Source: Melitaea cinxia (lineage: Eukaryota > Arthropoda > Insecta > Lepidoptera > Nymphalidae). From it: 64,000 nt of DNA. Position numbers and translations under genes: made by a program. The notes under the pieces are model-generated. The model was not told the origin of the DNA. It saw only the letters and a program-made list of their open reading frames with translations, and did no database searches. The stretch covers positions 13,083,501 through 13,147,500 of the forward strand of contig NC_059402.1 of the NCBI RefSeq assembly GCF_905220565.1, in the 5' to 3' direction. Below are positions 12,059 through 21,882 of this stretch, in pieces (position 1 is the stretch's first letter; every line of letters starts with the position of its first letter).

Positions 12059-12650
12059 TCTTTATTTATTTATTTATTTATTTATTTCATACATACAAGT
12101 TTACAGAGCTTTGCTCCAAACACAAGTAAGTCAATCAAAATTTAAAAAAAAAAACAAAAAAAACCCAAAAACACAGGTATGACAAATGAAGAAAATAATG
12201 GTAAATGTAGAATTAAAAATACACAATCTTATCAAAATACAATAATTAAAATTTACAATGTCAATAAAAATATACCTACTTAGGTGATAATATTAAAATA
12301 ACTAAATATCAATAATTTTGTTAAGAAATTCATATGTAGAAATTACAATATCAATGTCAAAATAAAATATCTAGTCAAAATTCAGAATTCTGTTTATAAA
12401 AATACATTCGTGTCAGTATATTAGATCTCAAAACGAAAAAAAAACGTCAAAATTAAAAAAAAATTAAATATTACTAATGTCAGGATTAAATTATACAACA
12501 AAATAAATTTATAACGTACAAAGATAGTCTTAAGTATGTTAAAATAAAATAAACAATTAATCGTGTTAAAGTTATATTTTATATGTATTTTTGTTCTTTA
12601 AATGTACAAAAAAGATTATAACTGTTTCTTAAATTACTCCAAATCATAAC
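12059..12650 (-). repeat. (TTTA)n tract with A-rich flank, possible reversed LINE 3' end
   Basis: A TTTA repeat at about 12,059-12,087 is followed by sequence which, on the minus strand, would precede an (AAAT)n tail as in some LINEs. The following 500 bp is very A-rich on the plus strand, with degenerate repeats of AAAATACAA and ATGTCAA. The 5' end of any element is not visible. Confidence 0.3.
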
Positions 12651-12866
12651 AATTACTGACTATCTTGAAACATATAGTGAATATTGATTCACTAATCATA
12701 ACTATGTATATTATTTACTACAAAACAAATACAACATTGAATAACTCAAAATGTAGACAAAATCTCGCAAAAACGAATCCTCGTACGAGTATAATAACAA
12801 ACAATAAAATCAAAATGAATTCAACTTTTCTAAACAGTTACCTATGCTATAATCCATAGTATAGAC

Positions 12867-13109
12867 CAGATTTTCCCAAAGTGGGTGTTAACGCCCCCTT
12901 GTGGGCGCTGCAGTACTAAAGGGACCGAGACCTAAAAAAAAATTGGTAGCGTTGTGTAGAGCCTTGGGTTTGTCATTTAATCTATAAGGACTCTCGACTA
13001 CAACTTGTGAACATCAACTAATATTAATTAAAATATTGATTAAAGGGGGCACTGTAAAATAATTTATTCTCTCAGTGGGCAGTAGACAAAATAAGTTTGG
13101 GAACCTCTG
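12867..13109. mobile_element. hAT-type MITE
   Basis: The 243-bp element starts CAGATTTTCCCAAAGT and ends AGTTTGGGAACCTCTG, so the ends are imperfect inverted repeats of the hAT form CAG...TTCCCAAACT. It is flanked by the 8-bp near-duplication GTATAGAC (12,859-12,866) and GTATAGAT (13,110-13,117), as expected for hAT insertion. It has no coding capacity. Confidence 0.7.
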
Positions 13110-13117
13110 GTATAGAT

Positions 13118-13790
13118 ATAATCAAGTTGATAAATCTACTTACGACTTGTCATATCAATTTCGACTGCTAGTAAAAATTTTACACAAATAATTATAATAA
13201 TTTATTAGTCATAAACGAAGGTCGTTGTCCTTTATCGATATTTCGTTTATTTTTTACGAAATTCCTTGTAAAGTAATTTATCAACATTTATTAACTATTT
13301 ATATGAAAAAGTTAGGTCATTAACCTCTACTCAGCAATGTAAAAATAGTACTAGAAATAAACCAGTAAATGATTCAAAAAATAGCTAAAATGTCAATACA
13401 AATTTGAATAAAGTAAAAAACATTAACTTCCAAAAGACAGTAATCCTTGAATCTGTTACCGACGTAACGCATACAGAAATACACAACGAAAGCGACATTT
13501 TAAAATAGACACAAATATTATTTAACTATTAAACAATAAAGCACATAATTGCATGTATTAATTTCTAAGCGAACCAACATGTGGTCGACGAAGACGGCGC
13601 CAGTGACGTAATGGGATTCCTCAAATCAATTCCCCATTCCTGCTTCGACCATAAAATTTATTCCCAACTGTAAAATAAGCTGCTAACCCGTGTCACTTAG
13701 CATAAAACATATTTTATGAGTTTTAGCCTCTGATTGCTGAATAATTGTATACCAGAAATCCTTAGCGGTTTTAAACGGTTTTAAGATTTA
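13118..13790. other. Non-coding stretch
   Basis: No gene recognised. A GC-richer patch at about 13,585-13,665 contains GACGGCGCCAGTGACGTAAT, which includes a CRE-like TGACGTAA. It may be regulatory. Confidence 0.3.
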
Positions 13791-14072
13791 ACTGAGGTAG
13801 GGCACAGCAGGAAATTTCCTGCTCAAAATATGGAGCAGCCCAACTGGGGTAGTACCTCGACCTTACAGGAGACCGAAGTTAAATAATACTGTTTTTAAGC
13901 AGTATTGTGTTCCCGTTGGTGAGTAAGGTGACCAGGGGTCCTGGACAGGATTGGGAATAGGGTCGGCAACGCGCTTGCGATGCTTGTGGTGTTGCAGGCG
14001 TCTATAAACTACGGTAATCGCTTATCGAGGTGAGCCGTACGCTTGTTTTCCGATCTTGTTATATTTTAAAAA
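13791..14072 (+). repeat. Interspersed repeat family A, copy 2
   Basis: A longer copy. It begins ACTGAGGTAGGGCACAGCAG, includes CTCGACCTTACAG and TTTTTAAGCAGTATTGTGTTC, and continues through CGGCAACGCGCTTGCGATGC to GGTGAGCCGTACGCTTG and an A-rich end. It defines the left part missing from copies 1 and 3. Confidence 0.7.
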
Positions 14073-14593
14073 CAAAGGGAGCGCCTAGCGGTTTCACACG
14101 TTTATTTAGTGTTTGCGCGAGAGAGTAACAAATATCTATGAGACTTTCAAATTTATAACATATTTTTATAATGTAGTACACAGTTAATAGATATAATGAA
14201 AGTCGTGATTAACTTAAAGATTAGTTTTCGATTATATTTAATCAGCCGTGTTTTAATTTTCTCGACTCGATTCCAATCAATAATGTTAATTTACACGTAT
14301 ACACACATATATAATTACGTACTTTGCTGGTAACTTATCTTCTTGAATAACATATCATTGAAATGTGGGTATGATGTTTATTATTTAACGTTAAAATACA
14401 CCTAATGTATTAAAATTATACGTAAACTGGGTGTAATAAATCATTACGCGGAACATGCGCGGGCGCGTATTCGCGTACACGCAAATTAAGCTGTTCATGG
14501 CTTATTGGCACGTTTCATCGCGGACACGAATTTATAATTAATTAATTTACTAATTTCATAAACAGTAATTTTCTTATGATTAAATTGTCATTT

Positions 14594-14702
14594 CCGCCAA
14601 CCCGCAGTGGAACAGCGTGGTGGATTAAGCTCTGATCCTTCTCCTAAATGGAGCTAAAGGCCTATGCTCAGCAGTGGGATGTAAGAGGCTGATGCTTATG
14701 AT
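14594..14702 (+). mobile_element. SINE tail module, 5'-truncated copy
   Basis: Begins CCGCCAACCCGCAGTGGAAC and ends near GAGGCTGATGC. It matches the 3' module of the SINE at 40,232 and starts at the same point as the copy at 9,521. Confidence 0.65.
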
Positions 14703-15087
14703 GTGTCGTAACTAATATGACTTATAAGCTTAAAATTATAAGTTGTAGTTGTGTATAAAATATAAAAAGTTCATGTGTTTTTAAAAAAGCGGTTGGTAAT
14801 GGCAGCTATTTAAGAAGTATAAAGCCTTTTTACTCATAGTTTGAATCCAAGTAAAATTTAAAAAAAAATCTGTTAAAATTCGAGATACTCGATTATTATA
14901 ATTTATAATTAAAGTCTAAATATTACAATGCAAAAAATGCAGGAATCTTACGATGGTATTTAAGATACGATATTTTTTATTTTTTATTTTGACATAACTT
15001 GTCAATCTTGTTTTATTAGTGGCACGTATAGCAACAAGTTTTTCACCTAAAATTCGCGATAAATATATAGCGGTTTATCTATGTCAA

Positions 15088-15245
15088 CTAGCTGCACCTC
15101 GCTGTCTTACCTGAATTATCTCTGATCCCGTTGGAATGTCGGGATAAAAAGTAGCCCATGTATTATTCTGGATTTCCAGATTTCTACGTATCAAGTTTTA
15201 TGACAATCGGTTCAGTAGTTTTTGCGTAAAAGAATAATAAAGGTC
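15088..15245 (-). mobile_element. Helitron-like fragment
   Basis: On the minus strand the segment ends GGTGCAGCTAG followed by T, a Helitron-type 3' end. The inner part contains the repeat core resembling 'CAATCGGTTCAGTAGTTTTTGCG' (15,205-15,229). Distantly similar blocks occur at 32,715-32,835 and 46,148-46,362. Confidence 0.45.
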
Positions 15246-15319
15246 CATCCTAGCTTTGCCTTATTGTTTTACACGAGTTAGTTCCAATTATGTGGGAATG
15301 TTGGGATATAAAATAGCCT

Positions 15320-15487
15320 GGTGAGTAAGGTGACCAGAGCTCCTGGGGGATTGGGGATTGGGTCGGCAACGCGCTTGCGATGCTTCTGGTGTTGCAGGTG
15401 TCTATAAGCTACGGCAATCGCTTACCATCAGGTGAGCCGTACGCTTGTTTGCCGACTTAGTGACATAAAAAAAAAAAAAAAAAAAAA
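15320..15487 (+). repeat. Interspersed repeat family A, copy 3, with poly(A) tail
   Basis: A clean 3' copy beginning GGTGAGTAAGGTGACCAGAG and ending in a run of about 18 A (15,470-15,487). The poly(A) end shows it inserted by retroposition on the plus strand. This is the least decayed of the five copies. Confidence 0.75.
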
Positions 15488-17123
15488 TGAGTTAATTTAG
15501 ATCTCTTGCTTTCTACGTACTAAGTTACGTTTACGCTGGTACTTATAAAAAACGCGATATTTGCAACGCACATCAAAAAGTCTCATCCAAAGCTCGCATC
15601 TTGGCAAACGTGAGCCACTCATTAATACTTTCATTCAAACTCATTAACGTTCACCGAATATTTTCACGATGTTTCACGGTAAATTTTCTCAGAAACGCAC
15701 CGAATGCTTTGTTTTGCGTGACGCGTGTAATCTAGTTCAGCGGTTAAACAATCCCGACATATAGAAAGTTGAGATTCTTCTGATTTATTTCTGTGTAAGT
15801 GGTCTTACTTTTCACCGTAATCATATTTTTGTATCATTCTTGGAAAATATTAGAGTGTGAATAAAATTCCTTCCTTTCTAAAACTTTAGAAGACTTGTGC
15901 GATATGTGACTTGTAAGATATTAGATACAAATAAGAATTGCTAAGCTATTTAAACTATTTTTTTATGTTTATTACTATATACATATATGAAGCTTTTTCA
16001 GTTACAAATATTACTTAATTGAATAAAAGTCATTAACAGAAAATGATTTTTGAAGTGTTGTGTGTTGATTTAACTATAGCAATTGTCTGAAAAAAAAAAT
16101 ACAATTTAAACATTTTCAACTTTCGAACCAGTTAAATAATACTGGCACATAAACTAGATAGTTTTAGAATTTGCCTAAACTGTAAACTGACGTCGATCCC
16201 GTTTCACTAAAAATTGCAAAAGTTGACTTGGATTGTGCAAGTAAGTATACGCAATTTTAGTACTACAGTATGCGGCAGCCGTAAAAAATAGAAAAAAAGT
16301 TAAATTGAAGTATCTACTAAATCTCATAGTTTCTTCTAAATTTCATCGTCTCATACTGCCGTGCTGAAGTATATAACAGTTTTTTGACGTCATGGCATTT
16401 CTTTTATAAATATAGTTATACCTATTTTTTTTTTTAATTTTTAACAATTTTTCAGATTTAGATTTTTTTAATTTACTCAAAGAAGTAAGCTTGAAGCGTA
16501 GCCGTACATATACTATAAGTTTAGATAGATATAAAATATGAATCGTAGGTAAATTTTCGTCTACAGTCGAGCCCCTCGCCACGATGATTAAAGTATAAAT
16601 GTAATCATTCGATCGCATGATAACAAGTAGTAAGCCTAGATAAGGGAAAGTCGCTTTCACGAATTACGAATAACTCATGAGTACTGTCTATACGATATTT
16701 CTGATATAAATTTTCCTTTATTTTTTGCTCTGAACTGCATTTGTCGCGCTTTTAGAGAAGAGTTTGCTGTCGTATAAAATGACGCGGTAAGCTGCGACGT
16801 TACGCGTCATAACGCGACAAATACTTGCTTTGACATAAAAAGACGCGACAATAGCCTGTGGATTTTGACATTATGATAAGGAGAAATAAAAGAATTTGAT
16901 AGTAGAAATACGACAAAAAATGACGTAAAAATAAAATTAAGATACAGAAATGTATGATAGAGCAAAACAAATGATATTAGTCGATTGACAATGTAAGAAA
17001 GCAGATCACAGAATGAGACCACTTTTATTAGGAAATGAAATTTTCACAGCAAATATTTTTATCGATCATTACTTGACATAAATATTGTACGAACCAGAGA
17101 GATATCATTACATAGTAGAAAAT
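15488..17123. other. Non-coding stretch
   Basis: No supported gene. A 105-codon minus-strand frame at 16,343-16,660 has biased, low-complexity composition (a Lys/Ser-rich run from T-rich DNA) and was not accepted. Patches at 16,740-16,870 contain repeated GACGCG and CGCGAC motifs. Confidence 0.35.
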
Positions 17124-17278
17124 AAAGTCGCTTCCCGCTGTCTGTTTGCTTAGATCTGCGATTTTCTTTAGTAAATAGAGTGATTCCAGAGGAAGGTTGA
17201 TATGTATAATACATGCATAATATAGTAGAGGAACACTGATAGTTTTTGCAACCGTCGGAAGCCGGGGCGGGTCGCTAG
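17124..17278 (+). mobile_element. Helitron 3' fragment
   Basis: Starts near AAGTCGCTTCCCGCTGTCTG and ends GAAGCCGGGGCGGGTCGCTAG followed by T. The GC-rich end matches the one at 538 and has the Helitron CTAG^T form. Both parts are typical of lepidopteran non-autonomous Helitrons. Confidence 0.6.
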
Positions 17279-19580
17279 TTTTATGGTAAAATAATAAGTA
17301 AAAAAAATTCAGAAACGATATCGTGTGAGAATGTTAATAGGCACAGTAGTGTATACTTTATGTCTCATAAAAACGGAAATAAATTGACTCACTACTTTAT
17401 CATGTCAGTTTTAATTTTGATGTATGAACAAAACCCATTCGTCACCCTAAATTTTGGGAACCACAAACGCAGTCTTTACTCATTGAAGGGGACTCTTAAC
17501 GGTTGTCTGGCGCCAAATTGTTAGACCTGGCGCCAAAAATCCTACACAAGGTGGGGTCATATTTAAATGTAGCCCTTATCGTAATGTAAATAATGTCCAA
17601 TTTTATTCAACTATCTTAGAAAAGGGAAGACGAAGGGATAATAGAACGGCGTCGTGATGTCGATGCATTTTTAAACGGTGGGTAAATTGGACGGGCACTT
17701 GCTTTGGAAATATAGAGTAATATTGCTAGCATATGTGTTAGTTTAGTACAATTTATCGATATTTTATAACTTTAACCCCCGTTACTTTCGCAGTGAAATG
17801 CAATAAAGTTGTGGGAAAACATTAGTACGGAATTTCGAAAGAACAATAGAATATTTGTATAGTGATTATGTCAAGAACATTCTCATCATTATTACCGCTA
17901 ACAAGATAATGGAAAATGGATGTAAACGGATACGTGAAATTTAAAACAAGGAACACTGTATAACAGACGACAGTTGCACCTAGCTTCCGGTAACAGCCGG
18001 AAAAGCGGCGCCATTGGCGCCTGTGTCGGCTATCTGCGGTCTGTTGGCATTCATGCTTCAACCGCGAAACAGGCCGGACGTAACGCGCCGCTGCGTCCAC
18101 GATTAATAACCCACGCAAAATAATTACTCACGCCATAACGTTTAGAAAACGCTACAATGACTTCATGATTGGCTTACAAGTTATTTATTTGTGTAATTAA
18201 AGAGAAACGTTTACACAATACGTGATATTATATTAAAACATTAACTTTACGCTACGCTTACTCCATTACTACACTTTTTTCTCAATCATAATTTTCTCAT
18301 TAATCATAAACTGAATTATGTGTTTGAAGTAAATAGAAAATTATCTAAACAATTAAAAGTACCTGCTGTTATTTTAGGCGACGTTCTTCGACGTCAAATA
18401 ATTCTCAAGTTAATGTTTATATATAAAGGTTTACAGTACGCAGGGCTTGCAAATATTGCATTAATCCAACACACGCTTGGCAATGCACTTGCTAATACAT
18501 GATATGTATGCGCAACGCGACTTAGCTTGTCGAAGGTGACTCGATCTTGGTGCTGTATCCTACCAAGTACTTATTACACATTCTCTTTGTTTTTAAAATC
18601 GATATACACTAATATATAACCTACTAAGTAACAGCTACTACTAACAACAATACTAAAACACTTTTTTCACTTCGCAATTCAAATTACTGTTTTGAGACAT
18701 ACTCTTATTATTATTATTATTCTTGAAATGGCTCCCTTGCAGATTTGCCAATATCAGAGTATTCATAGTATCATCATAGTAGTATCAGAGTAGACATACT
18801 CTAATAAAAGAAAAACATTTGACAGTAAATTAAAAATAATATCAGTCAAATATAGTTCCATATTCGTTTTCTTCGAACCAACCAAAAAATATTTCAAAAA
18901 TTTCTTCATAAAATTGTGACGCCATTTTTAGCATGGCGCAACTTTAGTTCAACGCCTCTTCTATCAAGTATTGAACATCGCAAGTAATATGTGTATTAAA
19001 AAAATATATATATGAATGAAATTTCTTCGCTCTGGAAATAGAAACGTTTAGTTTTTCATGGTATACGCTGTTATGAATAGAATGACTTAACATTAATATT
19101 TATTAGCAAGTATCGTAGCGTTGAATCGATCAACATTTATACGTGAAAGAAACTGAATTGCTTGTTGAAGGAAAAAACAACGATATTAGCTATTGAAGTG
19201 ATCTCGTATCATAAATTATGTATTTCGTTTTTTAGTTCTGTATATTTTCTTCAAGTTTCAAAAACACATTTGAATTTTTCAATAAATAACTATATAGGTA
19301 TTTAAATTTAATAGAAGAAAAAGAAAAAAAAATCATTTTTCGGAAAAGATAATTGCTTCAAATTTACTATTTGTCCAATATTTATTACATTTAATGAAAC
19401 TTTTACTAAAGAAGATTGCTAAAAAAGACAAAATGTCAACATTTTTAAAAGATAATTTGTGTCAAAACTTATCTTTTTAATCTATTTAATATTTGTTACT
19501 TTAATAAAAAAAAAAATCATTGCTTTTGTAAAGTCAAAAATATAATTACTATTACGGTAATGTAATATAACTTGTCGGTT
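17279..19580. other. Non-coding stretch with paired GGCGCC motifs
   Basis: No gene supported. Two CTGGCGCCAAA motifs lie at about 17,508 and 17,528. A GC-rich patch at 17,985-18,115 contains GGCGCCATTGGCGCC. The 98-codon minus-strand frame across that patch has no recognisable domain. Confidence 0.35.
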
Positions 19581-19700
19581 TGGCGTGTTTGTTACAATAA
19601 CTGTCTATTACGCGTTGTGGTTGTGGTTTGATACCAGCTCAACAAATATTCGTATATTTGTACATATGTATGTTTGTATAGACTCTCTAGACTCATAGAA

Positions 19701-19802
19701 TCACGATGACCATCTGTATGGTCTATACACACATGTGTGTATAGACAATCTGTATGGTCTATACACACATGTGTGTATAGACCATACAGATGGTCATCGT
19801 GA
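19701..19802. repeat. 102-bp near-perfect palindrome
   Basis: Positions 19,701-19,746 and 19,757-19,802 are perfect inverted copies (46 bp each) around a 10-bp spacer. Each arm also contains a 26-bp perfect palindrome centred on ACACACATGTGTGT (19,721-19,746 and 19,757-19,782). The structure can fold as one long hairpin or as two small cruciforms. Confidence 0.9.
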
Positions 19803-19839
19803 TTTTTGCATCTATGTATTTATTATATCTGTTTTTGAA

Positions 19840-20184
19840 TTCGCGTCAGGATTTATACCCTGGGGGCCATCCCTTCCCCTCATGTTAATACTATGCGTGT
19901 CAAAATCATTATCAAACTATTGTAATTTTACTGTTAGCATTATTATTTGTATACAAAAAAACCAACAGCTGATTCTGTAACAGGCAGCTGTATCGAATAA
20001 TGCGGTGTCAATGCCAGACGGGTCACCCCAAGTAAAAACCCGTAAGATAAATAATACAATTCGTAATGACACAACAGAAAAGCAGTGGGTAATGATATCC
20101 TTCATAATCATGCTGTTGTAAATACTGAATAAAGTTCACATATTGTTCTGTATTATAAATGTATTTCAAAAAAAAAAAAAAAAA
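19840..20184 (+). pseudogene. Poly(A)-ended retrocopy-like block
   Basis: The block ends in 18 A (about 20,167-20,184), preceded by AATAAA at about 20,130, which resembles the 3' end of a reverse-transcribed message or a LINE tail. Nothing inside is recognisable as a known protein. The 5' end and any target duplication were not found, so LINE, SINE and processed pseudogene all remain possible. Confidence 0.3.
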
Positions 20185-20485
20185 ATATTTACCATTATCT
20201 CAGATCATATTATAAGTACCGCTACATTAAAATATACTATATAATAATATTAATATGTCATCAATATCTCAAGTGATAAATATCGGTATTTAAATGTACA
20301 TAAAATAAATATTTCGTTTCTCCTTTTTAGTGTTTGTTTAGCGAGAATTTTAAGGTTTTTAATTAATAAAAAATTCTAACAACAAATAGAATGAAACGAA
20401 ATAAACAGAAAAAGTGGACACATTATTGTTTAACCTTCAAAAATGTGAATATTTTGTCAACAGTAAAACTGATTACGCTACATAA

Positions 20486-20490
20486 CCCAC
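20486..20490. repeat. Target-site duplication, left (CCCAC)
   Basis: CCCAC lies directly before the left LTR and is repeated directly after the right LTR, the usual 5-bp duplication for BEL/Pao integration. Confidence 0.85.
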
Positions 20491-20812
20491 TGTTTCGTTG
20501 TATTGCCTTGTATTTATTGCATTGTTGTTTGTTGAAATGGAGAAAATGAAAGATTTGAGAGAATAGATTACTGTATTATCAAGATTACATTGTTTAGGCA
20601 AACACTTCGCACGACGAGAAGAAATATGGGAAAGAGAATTCAAATGTCAAATCACTGTCTTATATACCTAACGTTCTGTCACATCACTGATTGTCTATTG
20701 CACTCACAGTTTATAAACACTTCACACCGATGACCGATAATTAAGTATGGATCACACGATGTGAATCGTTAAAGAGTTGCACCGCAATGAAAATGTGAGA
20801 CGTTCCTTAACA
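20491..20812 (-). repeat. 3' LTR of the BEL/Pao element
   Basis: 322 bp, on the minus strand starting TGTTAAGGAACG and ending CGAAACA. It differs from the other LTR at only seven positions, all between 20,624 and 20,652. It carries a TATATAAG box on the minus strand at about 20,660. Confidence 0.93.
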
Positions 20813-20823
20813 TACTCCCCCCG
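20813..20823 (-). other. Polypurine tract of the BEL/Pao element
   Basis: Read on the minus strand, CGGGGGGAGTA abuts the 3' LTR start (TGTTAAGG). This is the expected place and composition for the plus-strand primer of reverse transcription. Confidence 0.8.
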
Positions 20824-21160
20824 TTGAAGAATCAATATTCTTCAACTCTGTGTCTTCATCGTTGAGTAAGGGGGGGTGGCGAACCAGAGGGCGGCGATAA
20901 CAGCCTGTAGTGGGCCGATCGCGAGAGCTCCCGTCTGGCCCCGGATATAGTCTGGCTACTGGCATCCAGTAATCCAATATAAAGGTGGCAGGTCTCCAAC
21001 CTTTAGCCTTAGTCTTGTCTTCATTTTGTTGTATGATTTGCTTGATATGTGCGTAGCATTTTAATTGTGGTTCCCTTTCATTCTCCAAGGCGCGAGCCGG
21101 CAGCTCATTTAGTAGTCTTCTGATTAAGAAGTGCCCTGGGGAAAGGAAAAGGGAATCGTC
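20818..21160 (-). pseudogene. Integrase C-terminal remnant
   Basis: On the minus strand the motif PGHFLIRRLLNELP (about 21,100-21,142) matches the conserved BEL/Pao integrase motif 'PGHFLIGRPL', with changes. Downstream, YRRPLVRHPPLL (about 20,865-20,900) matches the usual last residues of Pao-type polyproteins. A 93-codon frame starting at 21,088 covers this tail, but it lacks the catalytic core and is a leftover. Confidence 0.7.
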
Positions 21161-21329
21161 AAGGGAACATGGATAATGGGCGCAAGGGACGACTATTCAG
21201 AATAGCCTCCACTCGTGCAAACAAAGTTAAAATTGCTTTAAAAGTTAAAATTTCTTCAAAAGTTAAATAAAAATTCCCATGACTCGTTTGTATATTATAT
21301 ATATGTTTGTGTGATGTATTGTTGATATG

Positions 21330-21400
21330 ATGTTTTGCCGGTCACACCGGCCTCCCATATGTCGCCGAAGTGAGGAGCGTAAGACAGAATGAATTTAAAT
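21330..21400 (-). pseudogene. Integrase core remnant
   Basis: On the minus strand FILSYAPHFGDIWEAGV is a clear match to the BEL/Pao integrase core motif around 'APHFGG.WEAGVKS'. It is isolated from the C-terminal motif by disrupted sequence. The catalytic acidic triad cannot be assembled from what remains. Confidence 0.75.
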
Positions 21401-21544
21401 TTTGATGCTTTGCTGAGCTGTAAATTCAGTTAACGCGATGTTTTGTATATCGGTGAATTTACTGAGCTCTCTTGCCGCTCCTACAAAATTGCGTTTGCTA
21501 TTGGAATAGATGTCCGCTGGCCTACCGCGGCGCGAAACAATCTA

Positions 21545-21882
21545 TGCAAAAATCATGATGAAGGCATCTTTAGATAGGTCATCTACATAAAAATCCTTTT
21601 GTATAATAATTTTGATAAAACTATCGTCGCATTCATCTCCTAACTGGCCTAGACATCGCGTACTTAAATAGCTGGCACTTGCGGTACCGCAAGTGACAGT
21701 ATTAGTGGCATTGCCTTGAATGATAGGGACTCATCTTCTCTCCATAAATCAACTGTAATTGGAATTAATATGGAGAAAAGAGAATCCTGAATGTTGTGTT
21801 GTCCAACCATTAGCAAAATATTGATTGAAATACCAGAAGAAGAGAAAGCGGAACTATCAAATATGACCCTAAGCTTAATAGA
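21545..21882 (-). pseudogene. Reverse transcriptase remnant with YVDD box
   Basis: Just after the gag frame's stop the same frame continues with RT-like sequence (LRVIFDSSAFSSSGISIN, then QDSLFSILI), interrupted by the stop itself. Sequence between FSILI and LWREDE, which normally holds the first catalytic Asp motif, is missing. A frame shift then leads to CGTASASYLSTRCLGQLGDE and FYVDD (YVDD at 21,578-21,589), the RT active-site box, and soon to a stop. The enzyme cannot be functional. Confidence 0.82.

Noticed and set aside
16343..16660. 105-codon minus-strand frame
   Set aside because: The Lys/Ser/Asn-rich second half comes from T-rich DNA, there is no recognisable domain, and no splice or promoter context supports it.
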